A stretch of 61,555 nt of DNA, from NCBI GenBank assembly GCA_017848435.1, contig JAFEHU010000025.1, positions 1 to 61,555 of the forward strand. The letters are read 5' to 3'. This document shows, piece by piece, positions 9,490 through 18,778 of the stretch. Position 1 is the stretch's first letter. Each line of letters opens with the position of its first letter. Source of the stretch: Burkholderiaceae bacterium. Its GTDB lineage: Bacteria > Pseudomonadota > Gammaproteobacteria > Burkholderiales > Burkholderiaceae_C. The notes under the pieces were generated by a model. That model made no database searches and was not told the origin of the DNA. It saw only the letters and a program-made list of their open reading frames with translations. Both the position numbers and the translations under genes were made by a program.

Positions 9490-11498
9490 ATCGGCCCACC
9501 CCGCCCGACCTCCTCACCCTGCTGGCGCGGCTCGACCCAGAGGCCCCGCTGGCCGAGCGCCACCTGTGGCTGATCGACCTGCTCAAGTGGGTGCGCGGCG
9601 ACGAAGCCTCGGCCGAGGCCGCCGCCCGCCGCGTGCTGGCGCTGGTGGAAGCCGCCGAAGCCCGCGCCGATTTCCGCCAGCCGCTGCAGGCCTGGTGGCA
9701 GGCGCTGGTCGGTACGGTGGACATCACCGTGCTGCTGGCCGACTTTGGTTTTGCCCCGCGCACCGCCTTCACCAGCGAGCTGGCCGACCGCCTGCGCCGC
9801 AAGCTGCTGCCGGTGACACCGGAAACGCTGGACGCCGCCGAGCTGTTTGCGCTCGCCCTGCCCCAGCGCTTTGACGCGCAATGGCTGGCCCAGCTCGACG
9901 AACACCTGCTGGCGCGGCTGGTGCAGGTGCTGACCCCCGCCCCCGAGGTGGACGCCGCGCCGCCCTGGCAACGCTGGCAGCGCACCGTGCTGGACGCCAT
10001 CACCTACTGCACGGTGCAGGTCTGCGCCACCGGCTTCGCGCCCGAGCTGCGGCTGCGCATGAGCGACGGCGCGCGCCAGGCCCAACCCTTCCACGCGCTG
10101 GCCGCCGCCCTCTCGGCCCTGCGCCGGGAGCTTGATCCGCTGACGCCCCCGCCGGCCGACCCGACCGAGCGCCTGCACGCCGCCGCCGCCCACCTGCGCG
10201 AGCAGCTCGACGCCTGCCGCCAGGCGGTCGCCGGCATCTACACCCACCTGGACGAACACGGCATTTCGGTTGGCCTGGTGTTCCGGCTGCGCCAGCTGCG
10301 CGAGCGTTTCCTGCGCATCCGCGACCTGCTGGACTGCCTGGTCTCGCCCACACCGGCGCAAACCGCGGTGAAGCTGCTGGCGCGGCTGGTGGTGATGGGG
10401 CAAGACCGCAACAGCGTGCGCGCGCTGGTGGCGGCCAACTCCTCGCTGCTGGCCGCCAAGATGGCCGAGCGCAGCGCAGAGACGGGTGAGAACTACATCA
10501 CCCGCACCCGCGCCGAATACACCACCATGCTGCGCAAGGCGGCCGGTGGCGGTGCGCTCACCGCCGTGACCACCTGGCTCAAGTTCGTGCTGGTGGGCCT
10601 GGGGCTGGGCGCCTTCTGGGGCGGCTTCTGGGCCGGGCTGATGTACGCCGCTAGCTTTGTGGTCATCCAGCTGCTGCACTGCACGCTGGCCACCAAGCAG
10701 CCGGCCATGACCGCGCCCGCCATGGCCGCCAAACTCAAAGACCTGGGCACCGGCTCCGCCATCACTGAATTTGTGGACGAGGTCACCCACCTGGTGCGCT
10801 CGCAGGTGGCCGCGGTGCTGGGCAACGTGGGCGTGGTGGTGCCGGTGGTGGTGCTGGCCAGCGTGGTGATGTCGCTCGGCTTCGGGCATTCGATGATCGA
10901 CGCGAAAGAAGCCCACCACGTGCTGGACTCGCTCACGCTGCTCGGGCCCACGCCCCTGTTTGCGGCCTTCACCGGCGTGCTGCTGTTCGCGGCCAGCCTG
11001 CTGGCGGGCTGGGCAGAAAACTGGTTTGTGCTGCACCGCATGGGCTCGGCCATGCGCTACAACCCGCGCATCACCGCCGTGCTGGGCGAGGCCCGGGCGG
11101 CCCGCTGGGCGCAGTTCATGCGCCTGAACATCTCGGGCTTTGCCTCCAACATCGCGCTGGGTTTCATGCTCGGGCTGGTGCCGGCGTTTGCCGAGTTTTT
11201 TGCGCTCGGCCTGCAGGCGCGCCACGTCACGCTGTCGTCCGGGCAACTGGCGGCGGCCGGTACGGCGCTGGGCTGGGAGGTGCTGCGCGAGCCTGCGCTG
11301 TGGTGGGCGGTGGCCGCCATCCCGGTGATTGGCGCGCTGAACCTCGGCGTGAGCTTCTACCTCGCCTTCCGGCTGGCGCTGCAGGCGCACAACGTCAGCG
11401 GCGTGGACCGGGCGCGCATCCGGGCGGCCATCTGGGCACGTGCCCGCAGCGAACCGAAGACTTTCTTCGTACCCGGCGCCGACAGACCGCTGGTCTAG
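9486..11498 (+). CDS. Gcr-family membrane protein, annotated as site-specific recombinase
   Basis: 670 aa with a TTG start at 9486 overlapping the apaG stop by 4 bp. It resembles the neisserial Gcr family, which databases call site-specific recombinase. The sequence argues otherwise: residues 1-340 are soluble and helical, and from about 350 on there are repeated long hydrophobic stretches (WLKFVLVGLGLGAFWGGFWA, VVVPVVVLASVVMSLGF and others) of a multi-pass membrane protein. I see no serine- or tyrosine-recombinase catalytic motif. Function is unknown. Confidence 0.8.
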   Translation: MNRPTPPDLLTLLARLDPEAPLAERHLWLIDLLKWVRGDEASAEAAARRVLALVEAAEARADFRQPLQAWWQALVGTVDITVLLADFGFAPRTAFTSELADRLRRKLLPVTPETLDAAELFALALPQRFDAQWLAQLDEHLLARLVQVLTPAPEVDAAPPWQRWQRTVLDAITYCTVQVCATGFAPELRLRMSDGARQAQPFHALAAALSALRRELDPLTPPPADPTERLHAAAAHLREQLDACRQAVAGIYTHLDEHGISVGLVFRLRQLRERFLRIRDLLDCLVSPTPAQTAVKLLARLVVMGQDRNSVRALVAANSSLLAAKMAERSAETGENYITRTRAEYTTMLRKAAGGGALTAVTTWLKFVLVGLGLGAFWGGFWAGLMYAASFVVIQLLHCTLATKQPAMTAPAMAAKLKDLGTGSAITEFVDEVTHLVRSQVAAVLGNVGVVVPVVVLASVVMSLGFGHSMIDAKEAHHVLDSLTLLGPTPLFAAFTGVLLFAASLLAGWAENWFVLHRMGSAMRYNPRITAVLGEARAARWAQFMRLNISGFASNIALGFMLGLVPAFAEFFALGLQARHVTLSSGQLAAAGTALGWEVLREPALWWAVAAIPVIGALNLGVSFYLAFRLALQAHNVSGVDRARIRAAIWARARSEPKTFFVPGADRPLV

Positions 11499-11513
11499 CG
11501 CTGCATTGTGGGT

Positions 11514-11534
11514 GCCGTCCTACAGGCGGACGGC
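11514..11534 (+). other. Hairpin between Gcr-like and antiporter genes
   Basis: 7-bp stem GCCGTCC/GGACGGC with a 7-nt loop, 16 bp after the Gcr-like stop. There is no T tract, so it may be a Rho-dependent stop or an RNA-stability element. Nothing else was recognised in the 163-bp gap 11499-11661. Confidence 0.3.
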
Positions 11535-11661
11535 GGTGTGCGGTGTAAATTCTGGCCACACCTTGGCGGTGCCGCAAGCCCCAGGCGCCAGCGGCCTGCT
11601 GCCAGAGGGCGCGCACACACCGGCCACTGCCGACCGCTGTGCACACACAAGGACGAAACAC

Positions 11662-12918
11662 ATGAACGAACTGCTGGCCATCTGGTCGGACTGGGCCAAC
11701 TGGCTCCGGCCTTCGGCCGGGTTGCCCACGCTGCAGTGGTCGCTGCTGCTGGCGCTGGCCGCGGCGGCGGGCCACCTGGTGCAGCGTTACAGCGGCCTGC
11801 CCAAGGTGGTGGGCTATTCGGTGGTGGGCACCTTTGCCGGCCTGGCCGGCTTCAGCGGCGCGGTCTGGCCGCTGCAGGGCATTGGGCTGTTTTTGCTGGA
11901 ACTGGCGGTGGCGGTGGTGCTGTTCGAGGCCGGGGGCCGCATCCCGTTGCGCTGGTTCCGCCACAACCCGATGGTGCTGCTGCAAAGCCTGGCCGAGTCG
12001 ACGCTGACCTTCATCGCGGTGTACCTGGTGATGCGTTTGTTTGGCGTGGCCGCCAACGTCGCGGCACCGCTGGCGCTGATCGCGATGGTCGCCTCGCCGG
12101 CGGTGCTGACGCGGGTGATGATCGACACCCGCGCCGCCGGCCCGGTGACCGAACGCGCCATCGTGCTCTCAACCCTGGGCACGCTCTACGCGCTGACGCT
12201 GGGCAGCGCCAAGGCGGGGCTGATGGAGCAGTCGGAAATCGGCCTGGTGGCAACCATTTACCCGGTGGTGGTGGTGCTGGGCCTGTCGCTGGTGGTGGGG
12301 GGCCTGCTGGCGCTGGCGCTGCGTTCGGCGCTGCGGGTGATGAGCCCGACCAGCGAGAACACCGCCATCTTGCTGCTGGCGCTGATTGCCGCAGGTGCGG
12401 CGCTGGCGGCGCACTTTGGCGGCTCGGCCCCGCTGGCGGCGTTGATTGGCGGCATGCTGCTCAAGCAGCTCAGCCCGCGCCCCTGGGCCTGGCCCAAGCA
12501 GCTGGGCACCGCGTCGTCGATGCTGACCATGCTGATGTTTGTGCTGGTCTCCACCGTGGCCGCGCAGGCCGACTGGAGCCGGCCGGTGGCCGGCCTGGTG
12601 ATTGCGCTGGTGCTGGCGCGCGGGCTGGCCAAGATGGTCGGCGTGGCGCTGCTCAACCCCGGCAGCGGCGCGAGCTGGAAACAGTCGTTCTGGGTCGGTT
12701 GCGCGATGTCGCCGATGTCGTCGGTGGCGCTGCTGCTGGTGTCGCAGTTCGCGTCGTCGTCGGCCGTGCTGGGGCCGCGCATCGCGCGGGTCGCCTTGCC
12801 GGCTATTTTGCTGATGGAGGTGCTGGGCGCGGTGATCGCCACCTACGCGATTTACCGCGCCGGTGAAAGCGCCAAGCCCCTGGCCCTGACCACCCAACCG
12901 GGAGCGGCGAATGACTGA
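11662..12918 (+). CDS. Cation/proton antiporter, CPA2 (KefB-like) membrane domain
   Basis: 418 aa starting [10 protein letters not shown]. The whole chain is hydrophobic, about 12 membrane segments, with the family pattern [40 protein letters not shown], a glycine-rich [17 protein letters not shown] and [13 protein letters not shown]. It lacks a C-terminal TrkA-N (RCK) domain, unlike full KefB/C. It probably exchanges K+ or Na+ for H+ across the inner membrane; substrate is not determinable. It overlaps ybdK by 8 bp. Confidence 0.85.
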   Translation: MNELLAIWSDWANWLRPSAGLPTLQWSLLLALAAAAGHLVQRYSGLPKVVGYSVVGTFAGLAGFSGAVWPLQGIGLFLLELAVAVVLFEAGGRIPLRWFRHNPMVLLQSLAESTLTFIAVYLVMRLFGVAANVAAPLALIAMVASPAVLTRVMIDTRAAGPVTERAIVLSTLGTLYALTLGSAKAGLMEQSEIGLVATIYPVVVVLGLSLVVGGLLALALRSALRVMSPTSENTAILLLALIAAGAALAAHFGGSAPLAALIGGMLLKQLSPRPWAWPKQLGTASSMLTMLMFVLVSTVAAQADWSRPVAGLVIALVLARGLAKMVGVALLNPGSGASWKQSFWVGCAMSPMSSVALLLVSQFASSSAVLGPRIARVALPAILLMEVLGAVIATYAIYRAGESAKPLALTTQPGAAND

Positions 12919-14059
12919 CCTGCTGCGCGCCAAAGGCACGCTGGAGCCGTTCCAGAAATCGGCCGCGCTGTCGCTCGGCGTGGAGCTGGAGCTGCAGCTC
13001 GTCAACACCCACGACTACGACCTCGCGCCCTACGCCGACGACATGCTGCGGCTGATGAAGCAGCACACGCTGCCCGGCAGCGTGGTGCCGGAAATGACCT
13101 CGAGCATGATCGAGATTTCCACCGGCGTGTGCCACTCGTCGGCCGAGGTGCTGGGCCAGCTCGCGCAGGTGCGCGACGCGCTGGTGAAAAGCGCCGACAA
13201 GCTCAACATCGCGGTGGTGGGCGGCGGCACCCACCCCTTCCAACAGTGGCACGAGCGCCGCATTTACGACAAGCCGCGCTTCCGCGAACTCTCCGAGCTG
13301 TACGGCTACCTGTCCAAGCAGTTCACCATCTTTGGCCAGCACGTGCACGTGGGCTGCCCCGACGCCGACACCGCGCTGCAGCTGCTGCACCGCATGAGCC
13401 GCTACATACCGCACTTCATCGCGCTCTCGGCCTCGTCGCCTTATGTGCAGGGGCAAGACACCGCGTTTGACTCGGCCCGGCTCAACTCGGTGTTCGCCTT
13501 CCCGCTGTCGGGCCGCGCGCCGTTTGCGCTCACCTGGGACGAGTTCTCCGAGTACTTCGACAAGATGACGCACACCGGCGTGGTCAAGAGCATGAAGGAC
13601 TTTTACTGGGACATCCGGCCCAAGCCCGAGTTCGGCACCATCGAGATCCGCGTGTTCGACACGCCGCTCACCATCGAACGCGCCGCCGCGCTGGCCGGCT
13701 ATGTGCAGTCGCTCGCCGCCTGGCTGATGCGCGACCAGCCCTTTGTGCCCCACGAGGACGACTACCTCGTCTACACCTACAACCGTTTCCAGGCCTGCCG
13801 CTTCGGGCTGGACGCGGTCTATGTGGACCCGGCCAGTGGCGAACACATGGCGCTGCGCGAGCACATTTTGCTGACCATGCACCAGATCAACCAGCACGCC
13901 CAGGGCCTGGGCGCCAGCAGTGCGCTGCAGCTGCTGCGCACCGAGGTCAACAAGAACCAGAACGACGCCCGCTGGCTGCGCGAACTGCAGGGCAAGGAAC
14001 AGCTGCTGGCCGAGGTGATCCGGCAGGCGGCGCAGAAGTTTCGCGGCGTGCCCGCCTGA
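12911..14059 (+). CDS. ybdK: Carboxylate-amine ligase, YbdK/GCS2 family
   Basis: 382 aa, the family's usual length. ATP-dependent ligase related to glutamate-cysteine ligase type 2: [10 protein letters not shown] near the N-terminus (metal-binding glutamates), [26 protein letters not shown] and [14 protein letters not shown]. coli YbdK makes gamma-glutamylcysteine weakly in vitro; the natural substrate is not established. Overlap with the antiporter gene suggests a joint role, for example redox- or glutathione-linked ion transport, which is inference. Confidence 0.88.
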   Translation: MTDLLRAKGTLEPFQKSAALSLGVELELQLVNTHDYDLAPYADDMLRLMKQHTLPGSVVPEMTSSMIEISTGVCHSSAEVLGQLAQVRDALVKSADKLNIAVVGGGTHPFQQWHERRIYDKPRFRELSELYGYLSKQFTIFGQHVHVGCPDADTALQLLHRMSRYIPHFIALSASSPYVQGQDTAFDSARLNSVFAFPLSGRAPFALTWDEFSEYFDKMTHTGVVKSMKDFYWDIRPKPEFGTIEIRVFDTPLTIERAAALAGYVQSLAAWLMRDQPFVPHEDDYLVYTYNRFQACRFGLDAVYVDPASGEHMALREHILLTMHQINQHAQGLGASSALQLLRTEVNKNQNDARWLRELQGKEQLLAEVIRQAAQKFRGVPA

Positions 14060-14099
14060 GCCGGCCCGGCCGACAGGTGCGGGGCGGTATGCTCCCGTG

Positions 14100-15065
14100 A
14101 TGGGTGAATTTGACCTGATCAACCGCTATTTCAAGCGCCCGCCCACGGGCGCGGTGGTGCTGGGCGTGGGCGACGACTGCGCGCTGCTGCAGCCCAGCCC
14201 TGGCATGCGACTCGCCATCTCCAGCGACATGCTGGTCGAAGGCCGGCATTTCCTCTCCACGGTGGACCCGTTCAAACTTGGCCACAAGGCGCTGGCCGTC
14301 AACCTGAGCGACCTCGCCGCCTGCGGCGCGAAGCCCTTGGCCTTCACCCTCGCACTCGCTTTGCCGCGTGCGGATGCGGCCTGGCTGGAGCCGTTCTCGC
14401 GTGGCCTGCTGGCGCTGGCCGACGCACACGCCTGCCCGCTGGCTGGTGGCGACACCACCCGGGGCCCGCTGAACATCTGCATCACCGTGTTTGGCGAAGT
14501 CCCCCCGGACCAGCCCCTGTTGCGCCACCGCGCCCAGCCCGGGGACGACCTCTACGTCAGCGGCCAGGTGGGTGACGCGCGGCTGGCGCTCGAAGTGTTC
14601 CGCGGCACGCGGTCGCTGGCGGCCGACGCCTTCACCGCCGTGCGCGCCCGCATGGAGCAGCCCACGCCACGGGTCGCGCTCGGGATGGCGCTGCGTGGCA
14701 TCGCCCACGCGGCCATTGACGTCAGCGACGGTTTGCTCGGCGACCTGCACCACATCCTCAATGCATCGAATTGCGGCGCCACGGTAGACACGGTGTTCGT
14801 GTTCTCGTCCGACGCCACCAGCGCCACGCTGAAACAACTGCCTCCCGCCCTGGCGCTCGACTGCGCGCTGGCCGGCGGTGACGACTACGAACTCGTGTTC
14901 ACCGCCCCCGCTGCGGCCCGCAGCGCGGTGCAAGCCGCCGCCCGCAGCAGCCAGACGCCGGTGACCCGCATCGGCCAGATCGACGCCGAGCCCGGCCTGC
15001 GCCTGCTGGACGCCGCCGGCCGCCCGCTCACGCAGCGCTTCGGCGCCTTCGACCATTTCGCCTGA
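14100..15065 (+). CDS. thiL: Thiamine-monophosphate kinase
   Basis: Phosphorylates thiamine monophosphate to the active cofactor thiamine diphosphate. 321 aa from the ATG at 14100; the GTG just before it is in frame but less likely. PurM-like ATP-grasp motifs: GVGDDCALL, SSDMLVEGRHF, GHKALAVNLSDLAACGA, LAGGDTT, IDVSDGLLGDL and LAGGDDYELVF. It is followed at 6 bp by pgpA, a conserved thiL-pgpA-pncC order in proteobacteria. Confidence 0.96.
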   Translation: MGEFDLINRYFKRPPTGAVVLGVGDDCALLQPSPGMRLAISSDMLVEGRHFLSTVDPFKLGHKALAVNLSDLAACGAKPLAFTLALALPRADAAWLEPFSRGLLALADAHACPLAGGDTTRGPLNICITVFGEVPPDQPLLRHRAQPGDDLYVSGQVGDARLALEVFRGTRSLAADAFTAVRARMEQPTPRVALGMALRGIAHAAIDVSDGLLGDLHHILNASNCGATVDTVFVFSSDATSATLKQLPPALALDCALAGGDDYELVFTAPAAARSAVQAAARSSQTPVTRIGQIDAEPGLRLLDAAGRPLTQRFGAFDHFA

Positions 15066-15071
15066 GGCCCC

Positions 15072-15611
15072 ATGGACACCCCCGCACCCGACCTGGCCAC
15101 CGCTGCACGCAGCGCGCCCACCCGCGCCACCCCCCGCTTCATGCTGGCCCACCCGGCGCACATGCTGGCATTGGGTTTTGGCGCCGGCCTCAGCCCGGTG
15201 GCCCCCGGCACCGCTGGCACGCTGTGGGCCTGGCTGGCCTGGCTGGTGCTGCAGCAGTACCTGAGCGTCACACAGCTCGGCTTGCTGATCGCGGTGTCGC
15301 TCGCGGTGGGCTGGTGGGCCTGCACCGTCACCGCCCGGCACCTGAACACGCTGGACCCGGGCAACATCGTCTGGGACGAGATCGTCGCCTTCTGGCTGGT
15401 GCTGTGGCTGGTGCTGCCCACCGGCTTCTGGGGCCAGCTGGCCGCGTTCGTGCTGTTCCGCTACTTCGACGCCGCCAAGCCCGGCCCGGTGGGCTGGGCC
15501 GACCAGCATTTCAAGGGCTTTGGCCCACGCGGGGGTTTCGGCATCCTGTTCGACGACCTGGTGGCGGCCTTCTGCACCTTGCTGGTGGTCGCGCTGTGGC
15601 GTGCCTGGTGA
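15072..15611 (+). CDS. pgpA: Phosphatidylglycerophosphatase A
   Basis: Inner-membrane phosphatase making phosphatidylglycerol. 179 aa with an N-terminal extension of about 25 residues before HPAHMLALGFGAGLSPVAPGT, the family start block. DPGNIVWDEIVAFW carries the acidic catalytic residues. The C-terminal FRYFDAAKPGPVGWAD and GGFGILFDDLVAA are also diagnostic. About four membrane segments. Four bases separate it from pncC. Confidence 0.95.
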   Translation: MDTPAPDLATAARSAPTRATPRFMLAHPAHMLALGFGAGLSPVAPGTAGTLWAWLAWLVLQQYLSVTQLGLLIAVSLAVGWWACTVTARHLNTLDPGNIVWDEIVAFWLVLWLVLPTGFWGQLAAFVLFRYFDAAKPGPVGWADQHFKGFGPRGGFGILFDDLVAAFCTLLVVALWRAW

Positions 15612-15615
15612 GAAA

Positions 15616-15685
15616 ATGCTATCAAATTCAGAGCTGAGTCGCGAGATTTCACTGAGGCTTGCCGCCGATTTGGCGCAGATTCTGG
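15616..15685 (+). repeat. Dispersed 70-bp element, copy E (codes for PncC N-terminus)
   Basis: Reads ATGCTATCAAATTCAGAGC, then GAGATTTCACTGAGGCTTG, then GATTTGGCGCAGATTCTGG. Block order and spacing match copies A and B. Its first bases are the pncC start codon, and the element encodes about residues 1-23 of the protein. Confidence 0.75.
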
Positions 15686-16119
15686 TGCAAAAGAGCCTGC
15701 AACTCGCCACCGCCGAGAGTTGCACCGGCGGTTTGATCGCCGCCACCTGCACCGAACTCCCCGGCTCCAGCGCATGGTTCGAACGCGGCTTTGTCACCTA
15801 CTCCAACGACGCCAAAACCGAAGCGCTGGGGGTGGACGCCGCGCTGATCGCCACACATGGCGCGGTGAGCGAACCGGTGGTCCGTGCGATGGCGCTGGGC
15901 GCGCTGAACCATGCCCATGCGCAGATCAGCGTGGCGGTCACCGGCATTGCCGGCCCCACCGGCGGCAGCCCGGCCAAACCGGTCGGCACCGTGTGGTTTG
16001 GCTTCGTGGTGCACGGCCAGCTCCACAGCGAAACCCGCCGCTTTGACGGCGACCGCGCCGCCGTGCGCGCCGCCACCGTGCAGCACGCGCTGCAGCGGCT
16101 GGTTGAATTGCTGCGTTAG
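15616..16119 (+). CDS. pncC: Nicotinamide-nucleotide amidohydrolase (CinA C-terminal domain)
   Basis: Deamidates nicotinamide mononucleotide to nicotinate mononucleotide in the pyridine-nucleotide salvage cycle. 167 aa from MLSNSELSRE. The domain shows TAESCTGGLIAATCTELPGSS with catalytic Ser35, YSNDAKTEALGV, AVTGIAGPTGGS and KPVGTVWFGF. It lacks the N-terminal MoaB-like domain of full CinA. About the first 23 residues are encoded by a dispersed repeat, so this N-terminus may be a recent addition. Confidence 0.95.
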   Translation: MLSNSELSREISLRLAADLAQILVQKSLQLATAESCTGGLIAATCTELPGSSAWFERGFVTYSNDAKTEALGVDAALIATHGAVSEPVVRAMALGALNHAHAQISVAVTGIAGPTGGSPAKPVGTVWFGFVVHGQLHSETRRFDGDRAAVRAATVQHALQRLVELLR

Positions 16120-16126
16120 CCCCACC

Positions 16127-17347
16127 ATGGCCCGCTTCGCCAGCCCCGACCTGATCGACTCGCGCCAGGCCTGGCTGCGCCTGCTGGTCACGCTGGCCAT
16201 CATGACGGTGGGGGCCAGCGGCATGTACGTGGTGCCGGTGGTGCTGCCCGCCGTGCAGGCCGACTTTGGCGTGACCCGCGCCGCCGCCTCCTTGCCCTAC
16301 ACGCTGCTGATGGTGGGCTTTGGCGCCGGCGGCATCGCCATGGGCAAACTGGCCGACCGCTTTGGCGTGGCGGTGCCGCTGCAGATCGGCGCGGTGTGCC
16401 TGGGGCTGGGCTACATCGCCGCCGCGCTGGCCGACAACATCACCGCCTTTGCGCTGGTGCACGGCCTGCTGATCGGCCTGTGCGGGGCTGCGGCCACCTT
16501 CTCGCCGCTCCTGGCCGACACCTCGCTCTGGTTTGCGCGCCGGCGCGGCATTGCGGTGGCGGTGTGCGCCAGCGGCAACTACCTGGGCGGCGCCATCTGG
16601 CCGCCCATCGTGCAGCACTTCGTGGAAACCGTGGGCTGGCGCCAGACCTACTGGGGCCTGGCCCTCTTCAGCACCACCGTGATGCTGGTGCTGGCCCAGC
16701 TGATGCACCTGCGCCCGCCCGCGCTGCAAACGGCCGTGGCCAATGCCAGTGGCCAGATGCCGGGCGAGCGGCCCTTTGGCCTGGCGCCGGGCGTGGCCCT
16801 CGCGCTGCTGAGCGTGGCTGGCGTGGCCTGCTGCGTGGCGATGTCGATGCCGCAGGTGCACATCGTCGCCTACTGCACCGACCTCGGCTACGGCGCGGCG
16901 CGCGGCGCCGAGATGCTGGCGCTGATGCTGGCCTGCGGCATCGTCAGCCGGCTGGCCTCCGGTGCCATCTGCGACCGCATCGGCGGCCTGCGCACCCTGC
17001 TGCTGGGCTCGGCGCTGCAGGCCGTGGCGCTAGTGCTGTTTCTGCCGTTCGACGGGCTGGTGCCGCTGTACGTCATTTCAGCGCTGTTCGGCCTGTTCCA
17101 GGGCGGCATCGTCCCCAGCTACGCCATCATCGTGCGCGAGCATTTTCCGGCGGTGAAAGCCGGCACCTACGTGGGCGCGGTCATCATGGCCACCATGGTC
17201 GGCATGGCGCTGGGCGGCTGGATGTCGGGCAAGGTGTTCGACCTCACCGGCAACTACCAGGCCGCGTTTGTGAACGGCATTGCCTGGAACCTGCTGAACT
17301 TCGGCACCGTGTTCTGGCTGTGGCGGCGCACGCGGCGGGCGGCGTAA
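16127..17347 (+). CDS. MFS transporter
   Basis: 406 aa from MARFASPDLI, 7 bp after pncC. Twelve hydrophobic segments with a basic, hydrophilic middle (LRPPALQTAV...) between segments 6 and 7. The loop 2-3 signature is GKLADRFGVAVPLQIG, and the second half has RLASGAICDRIGGLRTLLLG. Resembles the YbfB/oxalate-formate-antiporter-like MFS branch (CynX/NimT style). Substrate is unknown; a monocarboxylate is a reasonable guess. Confidence 0.88.
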   Translation: MARFASPDLIDSRQAWLRLLVTLAIMTVGASGMYVVPVVLPAVQADFGVTRAAASLPYTLLMVGFGAGGIAMGKLADRFGVAVPLQIGAVCLGLGYIAAALADNITAFALVHGLLIGLCGAAATFSPLLADTSLWFARRRGIAVAVCASGNYLGGAIWPPIVQHFVETVGWRQTYWGLALFSTTVMLVLAQLMHLRPPALQTAVANASGQMPGERPFGLAPGVALALLSVAGVACCVAMSMPQVHIVAYCTDLGYGAARGAEMLALMLACGIVSRLASGAICDRIGGLRTLLLGSALQAVALVLFLPFDGLVPLYVISALFGLFQGGIVPSYAIIVREHFPAVKAGTYVGAVIMATMVGMALGGWMSGKVFDLTGNYQAAFVNGIAWNLLNFGTVFWLWRRTRRAA

Positions 17348-17381
17348 CATTTATTTGTCACCGAACCACCAGGAGCCCGCC

Positions 17382-17873
17382 ATGCACCCCAACGCCCAGA
17401 CCCTGCAGACGTTCTACGCGGCCTTTGCCCAGCTCGACGCCGACACCATGGCCAGCTGCTACGCCCCTGACGCGCAGTTCGACGACGAGGCTTTCTCGCT
17501 GCGCGGTCGGGACGAGGTGGCCGGCATGTGGCGCATGCTGTGCGAAGCCACCAAAGCCAAGGGCCGCGACGTGTGGCGGCTCGAAGCCACCGGCATAGCG
17601 GCCGACGCCAACGGCGGCCAAGCGCACTGGGAAGCCTGGTACCGCTTCAGCGCCACCGGCCGCCTGGTGCACAACGTGATCGACGGCACGTTTGAATTCA
17701 ACCCGCAGGGCCTGATCACCCGCCACCGCGACCGCTTCAGCTTCTGGGCCTGGTCGCGCCAGGCGCTGGGCACACCCGGCCTGCTGCTGGGCTGGAGCGG
17801 TTTTCTGCGCAACAAGGTGCGCACCACGGCGGCGGGCAACCTGCGCAGGTTCATGGGGAGCACCAAGGCATGA
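17382..17873 (+). CDS. SnoaL/NTF2-like domain protein
   Basis: 163 aa from MHPNAQTLQT, preceded by AGGAG at 6 bp; the frame extends upstream, but that start lacks a ribosome-binding site. The NTF2-like cone is indicated by TFYAAFAQLDADTMASCYAPDAQFDD, LRGRDEVAGMW, HWEAWYRFSATGRLVHNVIDGTFEF and GLITRHRDRFSFWAW. Members are enzymes or ligand-binding proteins; none is assignable. Its stop overlaps the start of the dehalogenase-like gene (ATGA), so the two are coupled and probably act together. Confidence 0.82.
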   Translation: MHPNAQTLQTFYAAFAQLDADTMASCYAPDAQFDDEAFSLRGRDEVAGMWRMLCEATKAKGRDVWRLEATGIAADANGGQAHWEAWYRFSATGRLVHNVIDGTFEFNPQGLITRHRDRFSFWAWSRQALGTPGLLLGWSGFLRNKVRTTAAGNLRRFMGSTKA

Positions 17874-18766
17874 GCTGGTTTGACGGTTTTGAAGCGCACC
17901 GATTCGAGGTGCCCGGCGCCAGCATTTTTGCGCGCGTTGGCGGCAAACCCGGCGCGCCGCCGCTGCTCTTGCTGCACGGCTTTCCGCAAAGCCATGTGCT
18001 GTGGCACCGGGTGGCGCAGCGGTTGGCCAACGACTATTTCCTGGTGCTGCCCGACTTGCGCGGCTATGGCGATTCGTCCAAAGCCCCGGGGCTCGCTGAC
18101 CACAGCAACTACAGCAAACGCGCCATGGCAGCCGACATGGTGGCGGTGATGGACGCGCTGGGCGTGGGCACCTTTTACCTGTGCGGCCACGACCGCGGTG
18201 GCCGCGTGGCGCACCGGCTGGCGGTGGACCACCCGCAACGGGTGAAGCAGCTCTGCGTGATCGACATCGCACCGACGCTCGACATGTACAACGCGACCGA
18301 CATGGCCTTTGCGCGCGCCTACTACCACTGGTTCCATCTGATCCAGCCGACGCCCGTGCCGGAGACCATGATCGGCGGCGCACCGCAGGCCTACCTGCAC
18401 ACCAAGCTCGGCGGCTGGGGCGGCAGCGGCACCACGTTCATTGAACCGCAGGCGATGGCCGAGTACGAGCGCTGCTTCTGCAACGCGGAGGCCATCCACA
18501 GCGCCTGCGAAGACTACCGCGCCAGCGCCGGCATTGACCTGGACCACGACCGCGCCAGCCGCGCGAATGGCGACACCATCGCCTGCGACACGCTGGTGCT
18601 GTGGGGCGAGCGCGGCGTGGTGCACCGGCTGTTCCAGCCGCTGGCACTCTGGCAGGCGCAGTGCGCCGGCCGCGTCACGGGCCAGACTGTGCCGGCCGGG
18701 CATTTCATTCCGGAAGAACTGCCGCAAGAAACGGCCGACGCGCTGCGCGGATTTTTCGCCGATTGA
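17870..18766 (+). CDS. Alpha/beta hydrolase, haloacetate (fluoroacetate) dehalogenase-like
   Basis: 298 aa, the length of known haloacetate dehalogenases. Nucleophile elbow GHDRGGR gives Asp108, Arg109 and Arg112; Asp132 is the acid and His278 (VPAGHFIP) the base. His153-Trp154 (YYHWF) and Tyr216 (CEDYRAS) complete the set. From memory these correspond one for one to D110, R111, R114, D134, H280, H155, W156 and Y219 of the Rhodopseudomonas fluoroacetate dehalogenase. It would hydrolyse a haloacetate to glycolate. An epoxide hydrolase is the alternative, but those usually have two cap tyrosines. Confidence 0.82.
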   Translation: MSWFDGFEAHRFEVPGASIFARVGGKPGAPPLLLLHGFPQSHVLWHRVAQRLANDYFLVLPDLRGYGDSSKAPGLADHSNYSKRAMAADMVAVMDALGVGTFYLCGHDRGGRVAHRLAVDHPQRVKQLCVIDIAPTLDMYNATDMAFARAYYHWFHLIQPTPVPETMIGGAPQAYLHTKLGGWGGSGTTFIEPQAMAEYERCFCNAEAIHSACEDYRASAGIDLDHDRASRANGDTIACDTLVLWGERGVVHRLFQPLALWQAQCAGRVTGQTVPAGHFIPEELPQETADALRGFFAD

Positions 18767-18778
18767 GGTCGTGACGCC

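Noticed and set aside
9390-11390. 666-codon minus-strand frame opposite the Gcr-like gene
   Set aside because: Antisense shadow in GC-rich coding DNA: His/Gln/Arg-rich composition, no domains, and the plus-strand gene is coherent.
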